In this document: positions 7,238-15,344 of the stretch, piece after piece
How the letters are laid out: each line of letters begins with the position of its first letter
Position numbering within the stretch: position 1 is the stretch's first letter
NCBI GenBank assembly: GCA_014376445.1
Contig: JACMRM010000070.1
Location: 1-33,695 of the forward strand
From: Bacteriovorax sp.
GTDB lineage: Bacteria; Bdellovibrionota; Bacteriovoracia; Bacteriovoracales; Bacteriovoracaceae
Direction: 5' to 3'
DNA length: 33,695 nt
Program-made: the position numbers and the translations under genes
Notes under the pieces: generated by a model
Databases searched by the model: none
What the model was told of the DNA's origin: nothing
Seen by the model: only the letters and a program-made list of their open reading frames with translations

Positions 7238-9115
7238 TTGAGTCGCATCCAAAAATTAGAATCTGAAATTATTAAACATAAGGCGTTTTATTACCAAGGA
7301 CGCCCTCAAATCACTGATGCCGAATACGATAATCTCGAAGCGGATCTTAGAAAGCTTGATCCAAAAAATCCAACACTATTGATTGTCGGTTCAACAACAT
7401 CGGCTTCTGACAAAATTAAGCACGATAAAAAAATGCTCTCACTTGAAAAGACTTATGTGCTTGATGATCTTATTTCATGGAAGAGTGATGAAGATATTCT
7501 CAGTACGATGAAGCTTGATGGTATTAGTTGTTCGATTATTTTTCAGGATGGAGAACTTTTTTTGGCGAAAACCAGAGGTGATGGAAGTTTTGGGGAAAAT
7601 ATTACAAAAAAAGTAATGTGGATAACTAATGTTCCTAAGGTTATAGCTCAAAAAAATAAAGTTGAAATTCGCGGAGAACTTTTCTGCGACGAAAAAAGTT
7701 TTTTTGAACTTTCAAAAGAAATGACAGACATGGGTCTTGAAAAACCAACGAGCCAGCGTAATATCGTCGCGGGTTTAGTGGGAAGAAAAGATAATCTTGA
7801 GTTGTGCCGCTATATTAAATTTATGGCCTTTGATTACTTAAGTGAAGAAAGGCTAAAAACTGAAAAACAAAAATTTGATCTGCTTACGCAGATTGGTTTT
7901 TTGATTCCTGAAGTTGAGGTTCATAACGATAAAAAATCTATAGAGAGCACTATTGAGAAAGCACGCGATTTTATGAATGAAGGCGATTATCAGATTGATG
8001 GCGTTGTATTTACTTTCAATAAAATGGCGCTTCATGAAGAGCTCGGAGAAACATCTCATCATCCTCGCTACAAGATGGCCTTTAAATTTGCAGGTGAATC
8101 AAAGCAGACTAAGATAAAGGAAATCATATGGTCAGTGTCGAGAAATGGAATTCTAACTCCGGTTGCTGATGTTGAACCGGTTGAACTCTCGGGAGCCGTA
8201 ATTTCAAGAGTAACACTTCATAATTATGGGATGGTCGCCGCGAACAACTTAAAGACCGGGGATGAAATTGAAATTATCCGTTCAGGGGAAGTCATTCCCA
8301 AATTCTTATCAGTCGTGAAGCCATCAAAAAACAAATTCAAAGTTCCAGATCGTTGCCCGAGCTGTGATTCAAAAGTTGAGATGGTAGACATCAGATTATT
8401 CTGCAGGAATGATAATTGTCCCGGTAAAAACCTTGAGATCATTTTAAACTTCATACAGAAGATTGGCATTGAAGATTTAAGCGGGAAGCGTCTTGAAGAA
8501 CTGATCAATGCAAAACTAGTTAAGACAATTCCAGATCTTTATAAACTGGAAGTCGCTGACCTGATGAAGATTGATAAGGTTAAAGAAAAGTTGAGCAACA
8601 AGTTGATCGATTCGATTCAAAAAACGATGACAACTGATCTAATAACTTTTTTATCGGCATTGGGACTTACCGGCGGCGCTTACAGTAAATGCGAGAAGGT
8701 TGTACGAGCAGGATTCGACAGTATTAAAAAAATTGAGAACCTAAGTATTGACCAGCTTATGGGTGTCGAATCATTTGCAGAGAAGTCAGCGACAGAATTC
8801 ATGAATTCTTTAAAAGAAAAGAAGGATATGATTCAAGAGCTAGTGGAGCTTGGTTTTGAATTCACAGTTGAAGAAACGCGTGAAACTAAAGTCAGCGGAT
8901 TAAAAATCTGTATTACCGGTGCTCTTTCTGAAAAGAGACCCGTCATTGAAGATATGATTAGAGAAGGCGGAGGAATTGTTGTGTCGTCTGTATCGAAAAA
9001 CACAGATATATTAGTGACCAATGAAACTGATCCAAGTTCAAGCAAATTTAAGAAGGCATTAGAGTTAAAAATTAAAACCATCACAGAAGAGCAGCTCTTA
9101 AATTTATTAAAGTAA
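7238..9115 (+). CDS. ligA: NAD-dependent DNA ligase
   Basis: Seals nicks in DNA using NAD. Counting from the upstream ATG 7223: DAEYD of the Ia domain near 32-36, adenylation motif KLDG with Lys97, TRGDGSFGENIT and RGEL further on, an OB fold (SGAVISRVTLHNYG), a Cys4 zinc finger (378, 381, 394, 399), HhH repeats, and a C-terminal BRCT domain (about 556-630). All domains are present, but it is shorter than the usual 670 residues and departs from consensus in places, for example KKMLSL where PMLSL is usual and NIVAGLVGRKD in place of AAGSLRQ. The start is taken as TTG 7238 because GGGGAG at 7225-7230 stands 7 bases before it, whereas ATG 7223 has no ribosome site and is itself next to that GGGGAG. 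The product would be 625 residues. Confidence 0.95.
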   Translation: MSRIQKLESEIIKHKAFYYQGRPQITDAEYDNLEADLRKLDPKNPTLLIVGSTTSASDKIKHDKKMLSLEKTYVLDDLISWKSDEDILSTMKLDGISCSIIFQDGELFLAKTRGDGSFGENITKKVMWITNVPKVIAQKNKVEIRGELFCDEKSFFELSKEMTDMGLEKPTSQRNIVAGLVGRKDNLELCRYIKFMAFDYLSEERLKTEKQKFDLLTQIGFLIPEVEVHNDKKSIESTIEKARDFMNEGDYQIDGVVFTFNKMALHEELGETSHHPRYKMAFKFAGESKQTKIKEIIWSVSRNGILTPVADVEPVELSGAVISRVTLHNYGMVAANNLKTGDEIEIIRSGEVIPKFLSVVKPSKNKFKVPDRCPSCDSKVEMVDIRLFCRNDNCPGKNLEIILNFIQKIGIEDLSGKRLEELINAKLVKTIPDLYKLEVADLMKIDKVKEKLSNKLIDSIQKTMTTDLITFLSALGLTGGAYSKCEKVVRAGFDSIKKIENLSIDQLMGVESFAEKSATEFMNSLKEKKDMIQELVELGFEFTVEETRETKVSGLKICITGALSEKRPVIEDMIREGGGIVVSSVSKNTDILVTNETDPSSSKFKKALELKIKTITEEQLLNLLK

Positions 9116-9133
9116 TTTTTTACAGGAATACTC

Positions 9134-10510
9134 ATGGCCAAAAAACACAGCGTATATATTTGTCAAAGCTGCTCTTATCAAACTTCTCAGTGGATGGGAA
9201 AATGCCCAGAGTGCGGATCGTGGAACTCGTTTGTCGAAGAAACAACGGTTGCGGCAAAAGATTTAAATCGCGCTCACAAAAGAACAGCACAGGGAAGTGA
9301 AGTTCCAAAACTTATCAATGACATTGTTTTAGAGAAACAATTTCGAGTCGTCACGGGCATTGGAGAATTTGACAGGGTTGTCGGCGGCGGTGTTGTTCCA
9401 GGTTCATTAATTCTTATTGGGGGAGAGCCAGGGATCGGAAAGTCGACTCTTTTAACAAGTGTGATGGGAAAACTTTCGAACTCGCATGTCGGACAGACAG
9501 TGCTTTATGTTTCAGGAGAAGAATCTGTAAACCAGGTTGCAGAAAGATCAAAAAGAATGGGTGTAAACTCTCAGAATTTTTATATTTATAATGAAACTAA
9601 CTGGCAGAAGATTTTAGAACAGATCAATAAACTTCAGCCGCGTTTTCTGGTGATCGATTCAATTCAGACGACATCGTCTTCTGAGATTGATTCGGCCCCA
9701 GGAAGTGTTTCACAAATTCGTGAAGTTACTTATGAGTTAATGAATCATGTAAAAGCTAATGGGATTACGTGTTTTGTTATCGGCCACATAACCAAAGAAG
9801 GCTCGATTGCAGGGCCTAAAATTCTTGAGCATATGGTAGATACTGTAATCTATTTTGAAGGAGATCAGTTCGGTCACTACAGAATTTTAAGGGCCATGAA
9901 AAATCGTTTTGGGAACACCAACGAAGTTGGAATTTTTGAAATGAAGGACAGCGGCCTTAGTGAGGTGACGAATCCATCGCAGTATTTTTTAGATGATCAG
10001 TTAAAAGACTCTTTTGGAAGATCTCTGACATGTATCATTGAGGGATCACGCTCGCTCTTTATTGAAGTGCAGGCCTTGGTTGTCGATAATAAGTTTGGGA
10101 ATGGCAGAAGAACAACTCATGGGCTTGATAATAACCGGCTGTCTATGATGGTGGCAGTTATTGAAAAATATTTTGGACTTCCAATGGGATTTAACGATAT
10201 TTATCTGAACGTCGTTGGCGGAATGAAGCTTACGACTAGAGAGTCTGATCTTTCGATTATTGCTTCGCTTTTAAGTTCATATAGATCAAAGCCGATTGAT
10301 TCCAGCACAATTTTTGTTGGTGAAGTTGGTTTAACAGGTGAAGTGCGCTCAATTCCTCAGATGGAAATGCGGGTCAAGGAGATGGCGCAGCTCAATTATA
10401 AAAAAGTTGTGACCTCACAGAAAACAGCAACTGAACTGAAAGGAAAATTTGATATTGAAATTATAGGATTGAAACAGGCGAGAGACCTCGATCAATTTAT
10501 TGGCAGTTAA
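9134..10510 (+). CDS. radA: DNA repair ATPase RadA/Sms
   Basis: A 458-residue RecA-family protein that promotes branch migration and processing of recombination intermediates. The N-terminal zinc finger has Cys10, Cys13, Cys24 and Cys27 (CQSC...CPEC), the Walker A motif is GEPGIGKST (97-105), the RadA-specific KNRFG motif is at 256-260, and the C-terminal third is the Lon-protease-like domain (DIYLNVVGGMKL, IFVGEVGLTGEVR). Length is typical. An AGGA at 9124-9127 lies ahead of the ATG. It follows ligA by 18 bases, so the two repair genes probably share a transcript, and its stop overlaps the start of a micro-ORF. Confidence 0.97.
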   Translation: MAKKHSVYICQSCSYQTSQWMGKCPECGSWNSFVEETTVAAKDLNRAHKRTAQGSEVPKLINDIVLEKQFRVVTGIGEFDRVVGGGVVPGSLILIGGEPGIGKSTLLTSVMGKLSNSHVGQTVLYVSGEESVNQVAERSKRMGVNSQNFYIYNETNWQKILEQINKLQPRFLVIDSIQTTSSSEIDSAPGSVSQIREVTYELMNHVKANGITCFVIGHITKEGSIAGPKILEHMVDTVIYFEGDQFGHYRILRAMKNRFGNTNEVGIFEMKDSGLSEVTNPSQYFLDDQLKDSFGRSLTCIIEGSRSLFIEVQALVVDNKFGNGRRTTHGLDNNRLSMMVAVIEKYFGLPMGFNDIYLNVVGGMKLTTRESDLSIIASLLSSYRSKPIDSSTIFVGEVGLTGEVRSIPQMEMRVKEMAQLNYKKVVTSQKTATELKGKFDIEIIGLKQARDLDQFIGS

Positions 10511-10671
10511 TGTACAGAAAATATGCCATTAGAATTCTATTAGTTGCTATCGCGTTCGTTCTTTTCAGAATGTATTATAAAGTTAACAACTGTATTAATT
10601 CCGGTGGTGACTGGAATGCAAAGAGAGATTTATGCGAACAAAAAGTGTTGAAAAAGGAAGTGATAAAGTAA
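10510..10671 (+). CDS. Small membrane-anchored peptide with a Cys/Gly-Gly-Trp/Cys motif
   Basis: A 53-residue ORF whose ATG overlaps the radA stop by one base (TAATG) and which ends with TAA at 10669-10671. Residues 5-21 (YAIRILLVAIAFVLFRM) form one hydrophobic segment after a basic start, consistent with a signal anchor. This is followed by CINSGGDWNAKRDLCE, a CysX(n)GGxWxxxxxxCys spacing that recurs in small exported proteins and suggests a disulfide hairpin. The C-terminus is Lys-rich and overlaps the start of tag by 40 bases in another frame. Coupling to radA may be mere operon packing. I do not know a function. Support comes from the stop-start overlap, sensible membrane topology and the paired Cys. 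Confidence 0.6.
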   Translation: MYRKYAIRILLVAIAFVLFRMYYKVNNCINSGGDWNAKRDLCEQKVLKKEVIK

Positions 10672-11231
10672 AACGATGCTTCTGGGCCGAAGGCAAAGAA
10701 GATTATTATGTAAAATATCATGACAAAGAATGGGGAAGACCAGTTCGTAGTGATAAAGTCCATTTCGAGTTTATGATTCTCGAAGGAGCACAGGCCGGGT
10801 TAAGTTGGGCCACTATCCTTTCACGAAGAGAAGCTTTTAGAAAAGCTTATTCAGACTTTGATGTTAATAAAGTCGCAAAATATACATTGAAAAAAATTGA
10901 AAGCATGATGAATAATGAAGCCATCATAAGAAACAGATTGAAGATCACTTCGAGCGTCAATAATGCCAAGCTTTTTATTGAAATTCAAAGAGAGTTTGGA
11001 AGCTTTAATAAATACATCTGGAGTTTTGTTGGTGGCAAACCAATCATTAACAAAAGAAAATCAGTTAAAGATTACGTTGCCACTTCAAAAGAAAGTGATG
11101 CACTTTCTGCAGATTTAAAAAAACGCGGATTCAAGTTTGTCGGCAGTACAATTATGTATTCGCATATGCAGGCATGTGGTCTCGTGAACGATCATGAAGT
11201 TGGATGCATCTGTTATAAAAAACTTACTTAA
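10632..11231 (+). CDS. tag: DNA-3-methyladenine glycosylase I
   Basis: A 199-residue base-excision enzyme that removes 3-methyladenine from alkylated DNA. Signatures are RCFWAEGKEDYYVKYHDKEWG at the N-terminus, the substrate-pocket region LEGAQAGLSWATIL, and NDHEVGC near the C-terminus. The Tag zinc-binding residues are all visible: Cys in RCFW, His in KYHDKEWG, His in NDH and Cys in EVGC. The start gives about 14 residues before the conserved RCFW; the overlap of 40 bases with the preceding micro-ORF is unusual but no later start exists. It follows ligA and radA, forming a DNA-repair group, and converges with glpK with an 8-base overlap of the 3' ends. Confidence 0.95.
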   Translation: MRTKSVEKGSDKVKRCFWAEGKEDYYVKYHDKEWGRPVRSDKVHFEFMILEGAQAGLSWATILSRREAFRKAYSDFDVNKVAKYTLKKIESMMNNEAIIRNRLKITSSVNNAKLFIEIQREFGSFNKYIWSFVGGKPIINKRKSVKDYVATSKESDALSADLKKRGFKFVGSTIMYSHMQACGLVNDHEVGCICYKKLT

Positions 11232-12714
11232 AAAAGCCCTGAATTGTTTTATCCCAAAGAATTTTTTTATCTTTGATATAGGGAAGAAGTTCCTGTTCGA
11301 TCGAGAACTCTCTATCCTTTTTCCATGTCGTCGATAGTTTTTCAAAATCAGTCAAACCTGCGCCGATGGCCGCGGCCATAGCAGCACCCAAAGCTGTCGT
11401 CTCGATTACTTTCGGGCGGATAATAGTAGTTTCAGAAATTGTCGCCTGCAGCTCCATCAATAAACTGTTGGCAGAAGCTCCACCGTCAACCTTGAGAGAT
11501 TTAATGGCAAGGCCTGTATCTTTTTTCATCGCATTTAGTAAATCATTAATCGACATGGCCACGCCTTCGAGGCAGGCGTAAGCAATGTGAGATCGGGAAG
11601 AGTCTCTAGTAAGTCCAGTGATCGCACCTTTTGCTTCTGCATTCCAAAAGGGTGATCCAATTCCTGCAAAAAATGGAAAAAATTGAATATGTTTTAAATC
11701 ATCCATATTCGATACTTCACGGGCCAGAGGTTCAACCTCTGCGCTTTTTGAAATAATTTTTAAGTTGTCGCGAAGCCACTGTATCGCGGCACCTGCAATA
11801 TAGCTTGAGCCTTCAAGAGCATAGACGGTTTTGCCCTTATGTTTATATTCCACTGTCGTTAAAAGACCTGATTTAGAATACACAAGGTCTGTACCGGTAT
11901 TTAATAAAACAAAAGCACCTGTTCCATAGGTGCATTTCATTTCACCTTTATGGAATCCGGCCTGGCCGAAAAGAGCAGACTGCTGATCACCTAAAATTCC
12001 GGTAATGGGAATTCCATCAGGTAAAAAAGATAAATCTTTTGTAACACCGAATTCACCAAATGAATCTTCAATCGAAGGGAGTGATTCCCTTTTAATCGAA
12101 AAAATTTCCAGAAGATCTTTATCCCATTCACAAGTTTTTAAATTCATCAGCATTGTTCGCGATGCGTTCGAAGCATCAGTCTTGTAAGAAACATTACCGC
12201 TTAATTTAAAAAGCAGGAATGTATCGATTGTTCCGAATAATAATTCACCTTTAATATTGGCAGATGAGACAGCAGAATTATTTTTTAACAACCAGTTCAT
12301 TTTTGTCGCAGAAAAATATGGATCAATAGGAAGACCGGTTTTTTCTTTGATTTTTTCAGTAAGGTTTTTATCTCTCAAATCCTGGCAAAACTCAGAAGTT
12401 CTTCTGTCCTGCCAAACAATGGCGTTTGCAAGAGGAGTGCCTTTTTTATCAAAGGCGCATGTCGTTTCACGCTGATTGGTGATTCCAATTGCCTTGATCA
12501 TGTGACCTTGAACATTGTGATGTTTTAAAAGTTCTGTCGCAGTTGACTCAACAGAGGCCCAGATGTCATTCAGGTTATGTTCGACCCATGATGGCTTCGG
12601 ATAAATTTGAGGATATTCTTTGCTGACCTGGCCTACCAAGGCAAATGTTTGAGCGTCAATCAGAACCGATCTCGTGCCAGTGGTCCCTTGATCAATAGAT
12701 AAAATATAATTCAT
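11224..12714 (-). CDS. glpK: Glycerol kinase
   Basis: A 496-residue FGGY-family kinase that phosphorylates glycerol to glycerol 3-phosphate for catabolism or phospholipid synthesis. It opens with the phosphate-binding motif DQGTTGTR (8-15), and has GITNQRETT, the substrate region VWQDRRT, the DQQSALFGQAGF block and the C-terminal DGGASANSLLMQ-like VDGGASANSLLMEL. Length is standard. GGGGA stands just ahead of the ATG. No glpF or glpD is seen beside it; the gene upstream on the same strand is the small prepilin-like ORF. It converges with tag, with overlapping ends and no separate terminator. Confidence 0.97.
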   Translation of the reverse strand: MNYILSIDQGTTGTRSVLIDAQTFALVGQVSKEYPQIYPKPSWVEHNLNDIWASVESTATELLKHHNVQGHMIKAIGITNQRETTCAFDKKGTPLANAIVWQDRRTSEFCQDLRDKNLTEKIKEKTGLPIDPYFSATKMNWLLKNNSAVSSANIKGELLFGTIDTFLLFKLSGNVSYKTDASNASRTMLMNLKTCEWDKDLLEIFSIKRESLPSIEDSFGEFGVTKDLSFLPDGIPITGILGDQQSALFGQAGFHKGEMKCTYGTGAFVLLNTGTDLVYSKSGLLTTVEYKHKGKTVYALEGSSYIAGAAIQWLRDNLKIISKSAEVEPLAREVSNMDDLKHIQFFPFFAGIGSPFWNAEAKGAITGLTRDSSRSHIAYACLEGVAMSINDLLNAMKKDTGLAIKSLKVDGGASANSLLMELQATISETTIIRPKVIETTALGAAMAAAIGAGLTDFEKLSTTWKKDREFSIEQELLPYIKDKKILWDKTIQGFFK

Positions 12715-12746
12715 AAATCCCCGTTGAATGTATTATGGAAATTCTA

Positions 12747-12953
12747 TTATGGAAGACGGACACTGTCTTGATTCGGCTTAGCAATAATTTGCAGCATGAT
12801 TTCCCAGCGTGATCCAACGAGACGACTGAAACCTTTCATGAATCCAAATGAGATGGTGACCAGTAACATAAGAACAAAAATAAATTCCAGAAAAGTTTGA
12901 CCTTTTTGGTTTTTTAAATTTGGTTGTTCTGGTTTTGATTCCGATATAATCAT
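12747..12953 (-). CDS. Small prepilin-like protein (TadE/class III type signal)
   Basis: A 68-residue ORF whose N-terminus is polar (ISESKPEQPNLKNQ) and is followed by KGQTFLEFIFVLMLLVTISF, then GFMKGFSRLVGSRWEIM. A Lys-Gly-Gln-x-x-x-Glu junction directly before a hydrophobic helix resembles TadE-like pseudopilins and prepilin (class III) cleavage sites, where a peptidase cuts after Gly and the Glu sits at about +5. No pilus genes are nearby. The ATG has no visible ribosome site and overlaps the promoter region of the divergent thioredoxin gene, so I am not sure it is expressed. The longer open frame beyond it is antisense to that gene and was not used. It is 32 bases upstream of glpK. Confidence 0.55.
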   Translation of the reverse strand: MIISESKPEQPNLKNQKGQTFLEFIFVLMLLVTISFGFMKGFSRLVGSRWEIMLQIIAKPNQDSVRLP

Positions 12954-12955
12954 AG

Positions 12956-12979
12956 TATAATTTTGAGACTGATTAGGAG
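12956..12979 (+). promoter_or_regulatory. -10 hexamer and ribosome site of the TlpA-like gene
   Basis: A perfect TATAAT at 12956-12961 lies 26 bases before ATG 12988; another TATAAT is at 12945-12950. The -35 candidates upstream (TTTTGA region, 12933-12938) are weak. AGGAG at 12975-12979 is 8 bases ahead of ATG 12988 and fixes that codon as the start, rather than the GTG at 12979 that overlaps the ribosome site itself. The region also contains the start of the divergent prepilin-like gene. Confidence 0.55.
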
Positions 12980-12987
12980 TGAGAGCA

Positions 12988-13545
12988 ATGAAGAAATTTT
13001 TACCATTTATTATATTTATTATCGCCTTTGCAGCCGTTTTAGCAGGACAAGTCGGGTATAAGATGTTTTTTGCGGAACATCCGGCCGTTAAATATAACAA
13101 TGAGTACCAAGGATATGAAAATTTATTTCTTCATGCCAGCTATAAAGATGTTCAAGGTCGGCCGGTTGAGATGACAAAAATAAGTTCTCCGGTAGTTATT
13201 TATAACTTCTGGGCTTCGTGGTGTATTCCATGTCTTTCAGAGATGCCTTCTATGATTGAATTGAAAAATAAATTTCAACCGGACCAGATAACAATTATAG
13301 CAATCAATACTGATGAAGATGATCATATGAATGCAATTCAAAAAACTATGAAAAAAATAAATATGAAAGATGAGTTTATTGTTGTGCCGGATAAAGCAGC
13401 AAAAATCGTTATCGATTTTAAAATTTCAGCTATTCCTGTAACGATAGTTTTTAATAGAGGAAAAGTTGTTGAGTTTAGCAATGGACCGATGGATTTTAGT
13501 TCAGTAGAGTTTGTTGAAAAAATAAAAGAATGGATTAAGAATTAG
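12988..13545 (+). CDS. TlpA/ResA-type membrane-anchored thioredoxin
   Basis: A 185-residue protein with a basic start and one hydrophobic anchor (about 3-22), then an extracytoplasmic thioredoxin domain. The redox site WCIPC has Cys79 and Cys82 (ASWCIPCLSEMP), and the cis-Pro loop is SAIPVTIVF near 150. TlpA/ResA-like proteins reduce or oxidise disulfides outside the cytoplasm, often for cytochrome c maturation or secreted proteins. No ccm or ccd gene lies nearby to assign the partner. Neighbouring products such as the Kazal-domain lipoprotein and the micro-ORF peptide have paired Cys that could be clients, which is speculation. Its stop overlaps that of the convergent Kazal gene. Confidence 0.9.
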   Translation: MKKFLPFIIFIIAFAAVLAGQVGYKMFFAEHPAVKYNNEYQGYENLFLHASYKDVQGRPVEMTKISSPVVIYNFWASWCIPCLSEMPSMIELKNKFQPDQITIIAINTDEDDHMNAIQKTMKKINMKDEFIVVPDKAAKIVIDFKISAIPVTIVFNRGKVVEFSNGPMDFSSVEFVEKIKEWIKN

Positions 13546-13913
13546 TAAGAGCCGCCAGCGCAAGTTCCATATTTTTTAATAGTAATATGGTAAATTCTCG
13601 CTTCACATTCAGTATAGTCTCCGCCGTCAGTTCCACATACTCTGGTCGCTTCAGAACATTCGCAATTACCTTGAACAACGTTTGTTGCTTTATAACAGCT
13701 GGCGATACATTGATTGTCGTAAGAAATATTATTTCCAGCACTATTTTTTCCGCAGACAGGAGCATAGCTGGCGTTGCATGCGCACTCACCACCAGTCAGA
13801 GAATTAGATCCTGATGAACTTGATTTCGCGCCAGTTGTATTATCTGCTCCACATGAAGCAAGAATAAAAAAACATGCAAAAATAAATGAACGGAATAGTA
13901 GCATTCTTTTCAT
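13542..13913 (-). CDS. Kazal-type protease-inhibitor lipoprotein, two domains
   Basis: A 123-residue protein with a signal peptide ending in a lipobox LASC (Cys21 expected to be lipidated), followed by a Ser/Gly linker. The first module has the Kazal pattern CACNASYAPVCG, YDNQCIASCYKA and a closing Cys. The second is shorter (CECSEATRVCGTDGG, YTECEARIYH, YGTCAGG) and looks like a degenerate Kazal or follistatin-like repeat. Kazal domains block serine proteases by presenting a substrate-like loop with the P1 residue two positions after the second Cys of the module. It sits 57 bases downstream of hutI on the same strand and may be co-transcribed. Which protease is bound, its own or a foreign one, cannot be told. 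A terminator is not seen; it converges with the thioredoxin gene with a 4-base overlap. Confidence 0.88.
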   Translation of the reverse strand: MKRMLLFRSFIFACFFILASCGADNTTGAKSSSSGSNSLTGGECACNASYAPVCGKNSAGNNISYDNQCIASCYKATNVVQGNCECSEATRVCGTDGGDYTECEARIYHITIKKYGTCAGGSY

Positions 13914-13970
13914 AATGAATTATCGGTTGATGAATTGAAAAACTTAACCAACCTAATTTAGTTGAGTGTC

Positions 13971-15182
13971 TTAAAGAGCAAGGTTTTTACCCCAACTATA
14001 AGTAATTCTGTCGATGGAATCGGTATTGAAGATGCTAAATCGTGGTTTCATGCCTGGAACTATGGCCCCCTGATTTTTGATTCCTACGGCATGGGAGGCG
14101 TTCAAAGTAATTGCACACCAGAGTTCGGACAGGTTCATTTTATAAATGGGAGCAGCGAGAGCAGCGATCATTAAAAGGTTATCGCAATGACAAGATCCAG
14201 GATTGAAATCAGAACCGATAGCAACTTTAACACCAGCATCTAAGAAGGCGCGCGCATTGGCCTGGGTTTTTCCAAGAAATAATCCCGTACCAGGAAGAAG
14301 AGTGGCAACAGTAGAAGAATTTTTTAATGCTTCAATTCCATCAGCACCAGTTGATAACAAGTGATCAGCTGAAAGAGCATTATATTTGGCAGCAAGGATT
14401 GCGCCTTTATTATCATTGAACTCATCAGCATGAATTTTTACAGGAATGTTCCATCGTTGAGCGCGCTCAAACAATGAAGTAACATCTTCATCACTAAAAT
14501 AATTTTTTTCATGAAAAACATCTACGCAGTCAAGAATCTGCTCTTCACCAAGTTTATCAAGGAGAGGAAGAACAACTTCTTTCATATATTCATATGAACT
14601 TGAAAAGCTTTTTGGAACAGCGTGAGCGGCCATATAAGTATTAACGATTTGTACATCGGGACGTACAATGTTTTTCAGATCATGAATGATTCGGGAGATT
14701 TCATATTCTTTTTCGAAGTTTAATCCATAGCCAGATTTGATTTCAATTGTTCCTACTCCGTAAGATTTAATGGCCCTGATTCTATGTTGTCCGAGTTTCA
14801 AAAGGTCGCTGCGAGAAAGTGCATTGGTTCCTTTCATTGAATTTAAAATTCCGCCACCGGCAGCAGCGATTTCTTCATAACTTGAGCCATTAAGGCGCAT
14901 GCTGTATTCGAGAGCCCGGTCTCCGCCAAAAATAATATGAGTATGTGAGTCGACAATTTCTGGTACGCAGGATTTTCCTGCAACATCTACAGCATCCAGT
15001 CCCCGATAATCCTCAGGTAATTGCGAGTCGGGTCCAACCCATAAAATTTCTTCGTGATTGTAAACAATAGAGCCATTTTTTATTATACCCATATCTTCTG
15101 GAAGAAGATTGCGTCCGTCTTTCTTAAGAGCGGGAGCAAGAGTGGCGATTTCTGAAAAGTTGCGAAATATTTTAATATTCAT
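13971..15182 (-). CDS. hutI: Imidazolonepropionase
   Basis: A 403-residue amidohydrolase that opens 4-imidazolone-5-propanoate to N-formimino-L-glutamate, the third step of histidine degradation. The metal motif HxH is in VDSHTHIIFGGDR (His80 and His82), with HAVPKSF, the HADEF motif, SADHL and the terminal IGSDFNPGSCH block typical of HutI. The usual PG before VD-HTH is PE here. The start is the ATG giving MNIKIFRNF: the frame stays open 47 codons further upstream, but that extension has no HutI similarity and would lie in the hutU-hutI gap. Third gene of hutH-hutU-hutI, 162 bases after hutU. The Kazal gene follows. Confidence 0.96.
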   Translation of the reverse strand: MNIKIFRNFSEIATLAPALKKDGRNLLPEDMGIIKNGSIVYNHEEILWVGPDSQLPEDYRGLDAVDVAGKSCVPEIVDSHTHIIFGGDRALEYSMRLNGSSYEEIAAAGGGILNSMKGTNALSRSDLLKLGQHRIRAIKSYGVGTIEIKSGYGLNFEKEYEISRIIHDLKNIVRPDVQIVNTYMAAHAVPKSFSSSYEYMKEVVLPLLDKLGEEQILDCVDVFHEKNYFSDEDVTSLFERAQRWNIPVKIHADEFNDNKGAILAAKYNALSADHLLSTGADGIEALKNSSTVATLLPGTGLFLGKTQANARAFLDAGVKVAIGSDFNPGSCHCDNLLMIAALAAPIYKMNLSELWCAITLNASHAVGIKNQGAIVPGMKPRFSIFNTDSIDRITYSWGKNLAL

Positions 15183-15280
15183 AGCCCAGCAGTATAGAAC
15201 AAAATGATGATAGCAGAAAAGGTAAAAATACTGGCATTTACTTTGGTTGAGAGCTTTACTCAGATTAATTCTTCCTCGGT

Positions 15281-15329
15281 CTGGTAATGAGAATGCTTTT
15301 TGTAAGTATAAAGACAATTCCATTACCAG
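15281..15329 (-). repeat. Inverted repeat in the hutU-hutI gap
   Basis: CTGGTAATG at 15281-15289 and its exact complement CATTACCAG at 15321-15329, with a 31-base loop, lie in the 162-base gap between hutU and hutI. In the transcript this could form a 9-bp stem. No U-tract follows, so a terminator is unlikely; a processing or stabilising hairpin between operon genes is possible. Confidence 0.4.
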
Positions 15330-15344
15330 TGCAGGCGATCATTA

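Noticed and set aside
11115-12475. Several plus-strand and antisense ORFs inside glpK and tag
   Set aside because: They are shadow frames of the two real genes, with no ribosome site and no recognisable motif.
12954-13100. Longer ORF (117 residues) on the minus strand reaching into the thioredoxin gene
   Set aside because: The first 49 residues are antisense to the thioredoxin reading frame and its promoter; only the part from 12953 resembles a real protein.
15183-15323. In-frame extension of hutI by 47 codons upstream of the chosen ATG
   Set aside because: The extension is Cys/Tyr/Phe-rich without HutI similarity, lies in the intergenic gap, and the family begins close to MNIKIFRNF.
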